Under the pieces are notes generated by a model. It did no database searches, was not told where the DNA came from, and was given only the letters and a program-made list of their open reading frames with translations. DNA of 64,000 nucleotides, taken from assembly GCF_003261635.1 (NCBI RefSeq), contig NZ_QFXK01000009.1:62001-126000 (forward strand), in the 5' to 3' direction. Within the stretch, counting starts at the first letter, position 1, and each line of letters begins with the position of its first letter. The translations under genes and the position numbers were made by a program. Of this stretch, positions 15,042-21,720 are shown piece after piece. Source of the stretch: Kribbella monticola. GTDB taxonomy: Bacteria; Actinomycetota; Actinomycetes; Propionibacteriales; Kribbellaceae.

Positions 15042-17678
15042 ATGGCGAGTCCGCTGGTCGGGACCAAGTTGTACGTGCCTCAGGCGCGGCACGTCGTGGT
15101 GCCGCGGCCGCGGTTGGACGAGCGGTTGAGCGAGAACCCGCGGCTGACGCTGATCTCTGGGCCGGCCGGATTCGGCAAGACGACTCTCCTGGCGGCATGG
15201 GCGCGCGGCGCGGCAGCAGCGGGCCGACGGATCGCGTGGGTGTCGCTGGAGGAGAGCGAGCAGGAGCCCGCGTCCTTCTGGACCTATGTCGTCACTGCGC
15301 TCGACGCGGCGGCGCCGGGCGTTGGCCTCGGCGTACTGCCTCTCCTGCGAGCTCCGCAGCCACAGCTGAAGTCGATCCTCGCCACGTTGCTCAACGAGCT
15401 TGCAGCCGTGGCGGACGGCGTCGACCTGGTCCTGGACGACTATCACCTCGCCGACAATCCACAGATCGCGACCGACGTCGCGTTCCTGCTCGAGCACCTT
15501 CCGCCTCAGGTGCATCTGGTGATCAGCACCCGCGCCGACCCTGCGCTTCCGCTCGCCCGGCTGCGAGCGCGAGGGGAGTTGGTGGAGATCCGCGCGGCCG
15601 ACCTGCGGTTCACGGTGGACGAAATCACGGCGTACCTGAACGGTGTTTTCGACCTCGACCTCGACCCCGCCGAGATCGCCACGCTGGAAGGCCGGACCGA
15701 GGGCTGGATCGCGGCTTTGCAATTGGCTGCGCTGTCACTGCAGGGACGCGCGGACGCAGCCGGGTTCATCGCGGGCTTCGCGGGGGATGACCGGTATGTC
15801 GTCGACTACCTCGTCGAGGAGGTCCTGAGCCGCCAGCCCGAGGCTGTCCGGACCTTCCTGCTGAAGACCTCGATCCTCGACCGGCTCACCGGGTCCCTCT
15901 GCGACGCCGTCACCGGGGGCACCGACGGCAAGGCCGTGCTCGAATCCTTGGAGCGGTCGAACCTGTTCGTCATCCGCCTCGACGACAGCCGCCGCTGGTA
16001 TCGCTACCACCACCTTTTCGCCGAGGTCCTCCGAGCGCACCTCGCCGAAGAGCGGCCAGACGAGATCGCCCATCTCCACAAGAGCGCCGCCGAGTGGTAC
16101 GGCTCAACCGGCGAACCAGTGCCCGCTGTCCGGCACGCACTGGCAGCCGGAGACATCGAGCAGGCAGCGGACCTCGTGGAGCGCTCGGCCATCGAGCTGC
16201 TGCGGCAGCGTCAAGAGGCGACGGTGCGAAGCTGGCTGGACGACATTCCGTACGACGTGGTGCTCCGCCGCCCCGTCCTCGCGCTGGGTTTCATCGGCGC
16301 GCTGATGTCGCGAGGCGACTTCGAGACCGTCGAGGACCGCCTGGAAGATCTCGAACGACTACTGGCCGCTCCGCCGGCGAATGTGGTGGTGCTCGACCAG
16401 GCCGAGTTGGCGCGGCTGCCAGGGGCGATCGAGACCTACCGGGCAGCCCTCGCCCTCGTCGCGAACGACCCGGCCGGCACCGTCGCCCACGCCGACCTGG
16501 CGATCGCCAAAGCCGCGCCCGGAGACGATCTCACCGTCGCGGCCGCATCGGCGCTCGCCGGCCTTGCCTCGTGGGGAAGCGGCGACCTGGAAGCGGCTCA
16601 CCACGGCTACTCGATCGCCGTGAAAGGCCTGGAACGCGCCGGCAACATCTCCGACGTCCTCGGCTGCTCGATCACCTTGGGAGACCTCCGGATCACCCAA
16701 GGCCGGCTCGATGATGCCGCGCGCACCTATGAGGACGCACTCCGCCTAGCCGCCGCTCACGAGGTCGACGGGCCGCTGCGCGGAACGGCCGACATGCTCG
16801 TCGGCTTGAGCCAACTCGCCTTCGAGCGCAACGATCTCGCGGCGTCGGCGGCGTACCTGGAGCGCGTCGACGCGTTGGGGGAGCGCCTCGGTCTGCCCCA
16901 GTTCCCCTACCGATGGCGGGTCGCGCGCGCTCGGCTACGACTGGCCGAGGGAGACCTGTCCGGGGCCGTGGCGCTGCTCGACGAGGCCGAGCGCGTGTAC
17001 GTCGGTGACTACTCGCCGAACGTGCAACCCATCCCGGCCCAGCGTGCGCGAGTTCTTCTCGCGCAAGGCCACATCGACGAGGCTCTCCACTGGGCCCAGC
17101 ATCTCGATCCGCACGACGAACTGGCCTACGTCCGCGAGTACGAGCACATCACCCTCGCCCGGATCCTGCTGCACCAGCAGTCGACCGCCCGTACTGCGTA
17201 CAGCCTGCTCGAACGTCTCCGGATCGCCGCCGAGCAGGGCGGACGATTCGGCAGCTTGATCGAGATCCTCACCCTGCAAGCGCTCGCGCACGAGGCGCCG
17301 GCGCCACTGGAGCAGGCACTGCGATTGGCCGAGCCGGAAGACTACGTCCGGATCTTCATCGGCGAGGGACGACCGATCGCACCGCTACTCGAAGTGCTGA
17401 TCCGGCAACACCCGTCGTGGACCTACCCGCAGCGCCTGCGAGCAGCGCTCGACCCTGGGCATCGACCTGTCGACCAGGGCCTCCCCGGCCAGTTGAGCGA
17501 ACGCGAGTACGACGTACTGCGCCTGCTCGCCACCGACCTCGACGGGCCCGAGATCTCGCGCCGGCTCTACATCTCGCTCAACACCTTCCGGACGCACACG
17601 AAGAACATCTACGCCAAGCTCGGCGTCAACACCCGGCGTACGGCGGTCACCCGGGCCACCGAGCTCGGGCTGCTCTGA
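15042..17678 (+). CDS. MalT-type LuxR-family ATP-dependent transcriptional regulator
   Basis: 878 residues. The N-terminal STAND ATPase has Walker A SGPAGFGKTTLL (residues 39-50) and a Walker B-like DLVLDDYHLAD near residue 130. A long helical-repeat (TPR-like) middle covers residues about 350-800, and the C-terminal LuxR helix-turn-helix is LSEREYDVLRLLATDLDGPE with ISRRLYISLNTFRTHTKNIY. Proteins of this type are ATP-dependent activators that bind an inducer with the repeat region. ATG at 15042 follows GGGGGGAGCGGG; TAGGGT at about 14996 is a possible -10. Its targets are unknown; the next genes on the strand (17750-18767) are candidates. Confidence 0.88.
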   Translation: MASPLVGTKLYVPQARHVVVPRPRLDERLSENPRLTLISGPAGFGKTTLLAAWARGAAAAGRRIAWVSLEESEQEPASFWTYVVTALDAAAPGVGLGVLPLLRAPQPQLKSILATLLNELAAVADGVDLVLDDYHLADNPQIATDVAFLLEHLPPQVHLVISTRADPALPLARLRARGELVEIRAADLRFTVDEITAYLNGVFDLDLDPAEIATLEGRTEGWIAALQLAALSLQGRADAAGFIAGFAGDDRYVVDYLVEEVLSRQPEAVRTFLLKTSILDRLTGSLCDAVTGGTDGKAVLESLERSNLFVIRLDDSRRWYRYHHLFAEVLRAHLAEERPDEIAHLHKSAAEWYGSTGEPVPAVRHALAAGDIEQAADLVERSAIELLRQRQEATVRSWLDDIPYDVVLRRPVLALGFIGALMSRGDFETVEDRLEDLERLLAAPPANVVVLDQAELARLPGAIETYRAALALVANDPAGTVAHADLAIAKAAPGDDLTVAAASALAGLASWGSGDLEAAHHGYSIAVKGLERAGNISDVLGCSITLGDLRITQGRLDDAARTYEDALRLAAAHEVDGPLRGTADMLVGLSQLAFERNDLAASAAYLERVDALGERLGLPQFPYRWRVARARLRLAEGDLSGAVALLDEAERVYVGDYSPNVQPIPAQRARVLLAQGHIDEALHWAQHLDPHDELAYVREYEHITLARILLHQQSTARTAYSLLERLRIAAEQGGRFGSLIEILTLQALAHEAPAPLEQALRLAEPEDYVRIFIGEGRPIAPLLEVLIRQHPSWTYPQRLRAALDPGHRPVDQGLPGQLSEREYDVLRLLATDLDGPEISRRLYISLNTFRTHTKNIYAKLGVNTRRTAVTRATELGLL

Positions 17679-17749
17679 CAGCACGATCACCACCCAGCTC
17701 ACCAGATGATGTGATCCGCGCTCACCACCTCGGCTCCTAGCGTGCGGAC

Positions 17750-18025
17750 ATGGACACCGCAGCCAGCACGCCGGAGGGATCCGGCTGGTACGAGATCCGC
17801 ATCCAGGGTCGCCTCGACTCCCGCTGGTCCGCCCGCTTCGCGGGCATGACCCTGACCACCGGCGACGGCCAGACCCTGCTCACCGGTCCCGTCGTCGACC
17901 AGGCAGCCCTGCACGGACTGCTGCATCAACTCCGCGACATCGGTCTGCCCCTGGTCTCCGTCCGCCAGGTCCACACCGACGACGCCCCGCACGCACCCCA
18001 TCATCGCGACACCACAGGAGCCTGA
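17750..18025 (+). CDS. Small conserved hypothetical protein upstream of DUF4386
   Basis: 91 residues (MDTAASTPEGSGWYEIRIQG ... TDDAPHAPHHRDTTGA). It has a beta-strand pattern (WYEIRIQGRLDSRWSARFAG, GLPLVSVRQVHT) similar to small actinobacterial proteins of unknown function that resemble a regulator-less binding domain. It ends one base before the DUF4386 start, so the pair is an operon. A TAGCGT hexamer ends only six bases before the ATG, so the message may be leaderless. Function unknown. Confidence 0.6.
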   Translation: MDTAASTPEGSGWYEIRIQGRLDSRWSARFAGMTLTTGDGQTLLTGPVVDQAALHGLLHQLRDIGLPLVSVRQVHTDDAPHAPHHRDTTGA

Positions 18026-18026
18026 C

Positions 18027-18767
18027 ATGACCATCACCGCACCCGCCGCCACCACTACCACCGCCGTACGGCGTGATCCCACCCGCAACAACGCCCGTGC
18101 CGCGGGCATCTTCTACCTGCTCACCTTCGCCTCGTCGATCCCGGCACTCATCCTGCTCGGACCGGTGCTGAACGACGCCGCCTACGTCACCGGCGCGGGC
18201 CATGACACCCGCATCCTGTGGGGCTGCCTGCTCGACTGCGTGAACGGCCTGACCGCGGTCGGTTCCGCAGTCGCGGCGTACTCGGTGGTGAAGCGGCAGA
18301 ACGGATCGATGGCCCTCGGCTTCGTGACGTCCCGCCTCGTCGAGGCGGCCGTGGTCATGATCGGCGTGGTCAACCTGCTCGCAGTGGTCACCCTGCGCCA
18401 GCACCACGTCGGTGCCGATCCGGCGACCCTGACGGTGACGGCCAACGCACTCGTCGACGTACGGAACTGGACCTTCCTGTTCGGCCCCGGCCTGATGCCC
18501 GTCTTCAACGCGCTGCTGTTCGGCACCCTGCTCTACAAGTCCCGGCTGGTTCCGCGCATCATCCCGGCCGTCGGCCTGATCGGCGCACCCCTGCTGTTCG
18601 CCGCCTTCATCGCCGCCCTCTTCGGCGCCACCGACCAGGTCTCGGCCTCCTCCTTCTTCCTGACCCTGCCCATCGCCGCCTGGGAATTCACCATCGGCCT
18701 CTGGATGACCTTCAAGGGCTTCCGCCCCCAGGCAGTCGCAGCCCTCGGGATTCGCAACGACGGCTGA
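18027..18767 (+). CDS. DUF4386 family membrane protein
   Basis: 246 residues with about six hydrophobic segments (AAGIFYLLTFASSIPALILL, GLTAVGSAVAAYSVV, AAVVMIGVVNLLAVVTL, FLFGPGLMPVFNALLFGTLL, VPRIIPAVGLIGAPLLFAAF, LTLPIAAWEFTIGLWM). The start RNNARAAGIFYLLTF and the end WEFTIGLWMTFKGF are typical of DUF4386. These are multi-pass membrane proteins of unknown function, common in actinobacteria. Co-transcribed with the 91-residue gene and possibly driven by the LuxR regulator upstream. A hairpin follows the stop. Confidence 0.8.
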   Translation: MTITAPAATTTTAVRRDPTRNNARAAGIFYLLTFASSIPALILLGPVLNDAAYVTGAGHDTRILWGCLLDCVNGLTAVGSAVAAYSVVKRQNGSMALGFVTSRLVEAAVVMIGVVNLLAVVTLRQHHVGADPATLTVTANALVDVRNWTFLFGPGLMPVFNALLFGTLLYKSRLVPRIIPAVGLIGAPLLFAAFIAALFGATDQVSASSFFLTLPIAAWEFTIGLWMTFKGFRPQAVAALGIRNDG

Positions 18768-18796
18768 GCGCTGGGCCGGCCGCACCGGTCGGACCA

Positions 18797-18827
18797 GAAG
18801 GCGGCTCCGCTCCGGCGGGCCGCCTTC
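18797..18827. terminator. Hairpin terminator between converging genes
   Basis: GAAGGCGGC at 18797-18805 pairs perfectly with GCCGCCTTC at 18819-18827 (9 bp, 13-base loop). It lies between the ends of the DUF4386 gene and the anti-sigma gene and can serve both. Confidence 0.7.
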
Positions 18828-18846
18828 GCCTTGTCCAGCACGTGAT

Positions 18847-19554
18847 TCAGGTCGGCAGAGTGCCGCGGATGATGCTGTCGTGGGAGTGTTCGGGATTGCC
18901 GTCGTCGGGCTCCAGCGAGATGTCGACGATCCGGTAACCCTGCCCGGTGGCGTCCGGCGGGATCTGGTAGGTGCCGACGGTGCCGGGGGACAGGACGCCC
19001 AGCGAGACCATCCTCTTGCCGTCCTGGTTGATCAGCCACACCTCGTAGAACCCGCGGGGGGCCGGCAGGCCCGAGGCGGTGACGCGGAGCTCGGCGCCGG
19101 TTCCGACCCGGACCAGGTCCGCGGTGCCGTCGCCCGACTTGCCTTCGAGTGGCTCGAGCTTGATCGCAGCCTGCGTCGTGGTGTCCGTCGGCTTGTCGAT
19201 CAGCCGGGTGCCCAGTACGCCGGCCCCGAGGCCGAGGATCGCCGCGATGCTCGCCGCGAGCACCAGGGCGCGCCGGCTGGTCCGTACTACGACTGCGCTC
19301 GGCTGCTGAGCAAGAGGTTCCGTAGTACGCGTGGCGCCGTCTTCGTGGTCGAGCTCCGCGGCGATGCGTTCCCACACCTCGGGCGGCGGCACTTCGAGGT
19401 GCGGAAGGTCGTGGCTGAGGTCGGCGAGGTGGCGGAGTTCGTCCAACCTGCCCTGGCAGTCCGCGCACGTGGTCAGGTGGCCGGTCGCTTCCGGGCTCGG
19501 TTCGTGGTCGTCCAGCGCCCATTGCGCCAGCGTCTCGTCGTCAAGATGCGTCAC
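18847..19554 (-). CDS. Anti-sigma factor, RskA-like
   Basis: 235 residues. The N-terminal cytoplasmic part has the zinc-binding anti-sigma motif HLTTCADC (His26, Cys30, Cys33). One membrane helix follows (RALVLAASIAAILGLGAGVL, about residues 93-113). The extracytoplasmic part is the RskA C-terminal domain (GFYEVWLINQDGKRMVSLGV, GTYQIPPDATGQGYRIVDIS). It holds the ECF sigma factor at the membrane until a signal triggers its cleavage. It starts 14 bases inside the end of the sigma gene, so the two are translationally coupled. It closes the DUF4397-sortase-sigma-antisigma operon. Confidence 0.88.
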   Translation of the reverse strand: MTHLDDETLAQWALDDHEPSPEATGHLTTCADCQGRLDELRHLADLSHDLPHLEVPPPEVWERIAAELDHEDGATRTTEPLAQQPSAVVVRTSRRALVLAASIAAILGLGAGVLGTRLIDKPTDTTTQAAIKLEPLEGKSGDGTADLVRVGTGAELRVTASGLPAPRGFYEVWLINQDGKRMVSLGVLSPGTVGTYQIPPDATGQGYRIVDISLEPDDGNPEHSHDSIIRGTLPT

Positions 19555-20104
19555 CGGTCACCTCCTTCAGTCGGGCTCGCAGGTACAGCAGCCCTCGCCG
19601 TACGTGGCTCTTCACCGTTCCCAACGGTAGATCGAGCTGCTCCGCGATCTGCGAGTAAGTCCGGTCCTCGTAGAAGGCGAGCTTGAGGATCGTCCTGCGC
19701 GGGTCGTCCAGCCGGTTCAGTTCGTCCGCGAGGACCACGCGGTCCACCAGCCGGTCCTCGTCGCCACTGGAGACCGCCGGCGCCGGGGTGACCGCCTCGA
19801 CGTTGCGTCGATGCCGGGTCCGGGCAGCGTGATGGTCGGCGATCCGGTGCCGGGCCACGCCGACCAGCCAGGAGCCGAGCGTCCCGGTCTCCGGGTCGAA
19901 GCCGGTCCGGCCGCGCCAGGCCGAGACGAACACCTGCTGGGTGATCTCCTCGGCGTCACCGCGATCGTTCACCGACCGCAGCGCGAGGGTGTACACCAGA
20001 CCCGACCAGCGGCGATAGGCCTCCGCGAGGCTCTCCTCCCGGCCGTCCGCGAAACCCTTCGCGATGTCGGCCGCCGAGGGGTCACCCGCGTCGGTGGTGC
20101 TCAC
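19541..20104 (-). CDS. ECF sigma factor (SigK-like)
   Basis: 187 residues from the GTG at 20104. Region 2: RWSGLVYTLALRSVNDRGDA then EEITQQVFVSAWRG. Region 4: DDPRRTILKLAFYEDRTYSQ then IAEQLDLPLGTVKSHVRRGL. It pairs with the RskA-like anti-sigma downstream, which fits the SigK/RskA group (ECF19 in some schemes). An earlier start at 20200 is open but would overlap the sortase gene by 62 bases, so it is rejected. No clear ribosome binding site precedes the GTG; TACAGT ends ten bases upstream and may be a -10 giving a near-leaderless message, in addition to read-through from the operon promoter. Confidence 0.85.
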   Translation of the reverse strand: MSTTDAGDPSAADIAKGFADGREESLAEAYRRWSGLVYTLALRSVNDRGDAEEITQQVFVSAWRGRTGFDPETGTLGSWLVGVARHRIADHHAARTRHRRNVEAVTPAPAVSSGDEDRLVDRVVLADELNRLDDPRRTILKLAFYEDRTYSQIAEQLDLPLGTVKSHVRRGLLYLRARLKEVTGDAS

Positions 20105-20138
20105 AGGGCGCACTGTAGCCGGGCCCCGCGTGGGTAGA

Positions 20139-20798
20139 TCAAGAGGACGCAACAGCGGTAACCACCAGGTTGTCTCGGTATCCGCCGGCGTCGGCGTCAT
20201 ACGGTCCTCCGCACGTCACGATCCGCAGGCGGCGTGATCCCTCGCGGTCGAACAGGTCGTCGACGGCCAGCTTCTGTTTGGGGATGTTCTTGACCGTGGT
20301 CACCCGATAGCCGGCGACGCTCCGGTCGGTCATCGTGATCTCGATCAGGTCGCCGGGGCGGACCTTGCGCAGCCTGGACAGCGGACCGACACCGAACTCG
20401 CGGCTGTCCAGGTGACCGCCCAGGACGACGGAGCCGGCCCGATCGGCCGGGCCGGGGCCGAACCGGTACCAGCCGATGTCGGTGGGGTCGGCAGGCAGCG
20501 CCATCTGGCCGTCGGCGCCGACACCGACCGATTTCACCGCCATGTTCAGTGCCGCCGTGGCCACCACCAGCCGGATCGGGACTGGCGACCGAGCCGCGAC
20601 TGTCGGCAGGTCCGCGGCATGGGTGCGCACCGAACTCGGTGGTGGTGTTACGGATGGCGGACTGATCGGTCGGCTGGCAGACGCGGACGGCCGGTCGCCG
20701 GTGACTTCCGGGTCGCCACAGGCGGTGAGGCCTGCCAACGCAGTACAGGTGAGTGCGGCCACCACGAGGGTGGCCGCACCGCGACGAGGAACCGTCAC
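20139..20798 (-). CDS. Class F sortase, predicted lipoprotein
   Basis: 219 residues. Catalytic triad of sortases: His129 in VVLGGHLDSREFG, Cys196 in RIVTCGGPYD, Arg208 in GGYRDNLVV. The N-terminus has a hydrophobic stretch ending in LTAC (Cys27), a lipobox, then a Ser/Pro-rich linker (residues 37-57). Thus the enzyme is probably anchored by lipid outside the membrane. Class F sortases are poorly understood transpeptidases of actinobacteria. Its start overlaps the DUF4397 stop by four bases (ATGA-type), so the two are translationally coupled and DUF4397 is the likely substrate or partner. No LPxTG signal is seen in that protein. Confidence 0.85.
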   Translation of the reverse strand: MTVPRRGAATLVVAALTCTALAGLTACGDPEVTGDRPSASASRPISPPSVTPPPSSVRTHAADLPTVAARSPVPIRLVVATAALNMAVKSVGVGADGQMALPADPTDIGWYRFGPGPADRAGSVVLGGHLDSREFGVGPLSRLRKVRPGDLIEITMTDRSVAGYRVTTVKNIPKQKLAVDDLFDREGSRRLRIVTCGGPYDADAGGYRDNLVVTAVASS

Positions 20799-21628
20799 GA
20801 CCGGACGCGTGCCCGGACAACCGTCGTCCCGACGACCGCCAAGCCGAACACGGCCAGCAGGGCGAACAGGCCCAAGGCCGGCGAGCCGTTGTCGAGCTGC
20901 GCCGCTTGGCCACCCGTACCACCGGGGATACCACTGGGGTTGTGGTGGAGACCGGAGATGGTCTGGACGGCGAGTTTCAGATTCTTGCCCGCCGCGCTGC
21001 CCCAGGCGTAGACGATCGTGTTGGTGCCTTCCTTGAGATTCACGTCGGCGGGGCCGATCGCGACCGTCGACGTGCCGGCCAAGACGACATCGGCGCTGAT
21101 CGTGCCGGCGGGAAGGTCGGCCTTGGCCTCCTTGGGGTTGGTCAGGCTCTTGAAGGCGGGCTTCCCACCCGCGCGGACGTCGACCGCGGGAGCGGCCGCG
21201 TCGTGGCGGACCGTCAGCCGGGCCTTGCCGGCGGCAAGCTTCGAAACGTCGTTCACGTAGGGAGTCAGCACCGGCTTGCCGGCCGCGTCGAGGTGCGCGA
21301 CGACGGTCACGTTGGCGCCGCCCGGGACCGTGACGTCATCGGCCTGGATGACGGCCTTTCCTTTCGCGCCGGCCCCTGCGGCGGTGACCTTCAGGTCATA
21401 GCTGCCGGCGGGAAGCTTGAGCGGGTCGGTCAGCGTGCCAGGTTTGAAGTTGGTCAGCAGCGCCTTGCCGTTGGCGTACACGTCCACGGTGGCACCGGGA
21501 ACCGCGTGCAGGACGGAGACGGTGGCATCGGCCGTCGGCGCGGCCTGCGCGGTCGCGGCCACGCCTACCGGCAGCCCGGCGAGCAGCAGCCCGGCAGCAG
21601 TCAGTGCGGTGATTCGGCGAAAAGACAT
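20795..21628 (-). CDS. DUF4397 surface protein with C-terminal membrane anchor
   Basis: 277 residues: signal peptide (ITALTAAGLLLAGLPVGVAA, cut near AQAA-PTAD), two DUF4397-type beta domains (VSVLHAVPGATVDVYANGKA and ARLTVRHDAAAPAVDVRAGG), a Gly/Gln linker and a C-terminal helix (ALGLFALLAVFGLAVVGTTV) followed by Arg-rich RARVRS. This is the layout of a sortase substrate, but the usual LPxTG before the helix is missing; the region reads AAQLDNGSPALG. Exported and probably cell-wall or membrane attached. First gene of the four-gene operon; GGGAGGGTTTC precedes the ATG. Confidence 0.82.
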   Translation of the reverse strand: MSFRRITALTAAGLLLAGLPVGVAATAQAAPTADATVSVLHAVPGATVDVYANGKALLTNFKPGTLTDPLKLPAGSYDLKVTAAGAGAKGKAVIQADDVTVPGGANVTVVAHLDAAGKPVLTPYVNDVSKLAAGKARLTVRHDAAAPAVDVRAGGKPAFKSLTNPKEAKADLPAGTISADVVLAGTSTVAIGPADVNLKEGTNTIVYAWGSAAGKNLKLAVQTISGLHHNPSGIPGGTGGQAAQLDNGSPALGLFALLAVFGLAVVGTTVVRARVRS

Positions 21629-21660
21629 GAAACCCTCCCAGAGATGGTCACTTGCCTCTA

Positions 21661-21688
21661 CTTCCGCCCGAACCCCCAGAACGGATGC
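21661..21688 (-). promoter_or_regulatory. Candidate SigK-type ECF promoter
   Basis: Minus strand GCATCC (21688-21683), 16 bases, CGGAAG (21666-21661). The layout resembles the SigK consensus I recall (CCATCC-N16-CCGAAT) with three mismatches, and it sits about 35 bases before the DUF4397 start, so the operon's sigma factor may drive its own operon. Confidence 0.3.
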
Positions 21689-21720
21689 ACCCGATCGCGA
21701 AGTCGGAACCGGACCGAGGG

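Noticed and set aside
20105..20200. Longer sigma factor start at 20200
   Set aside because: It would overlap the sortase gene by 62 bases, and the added residues are not sigma-like.
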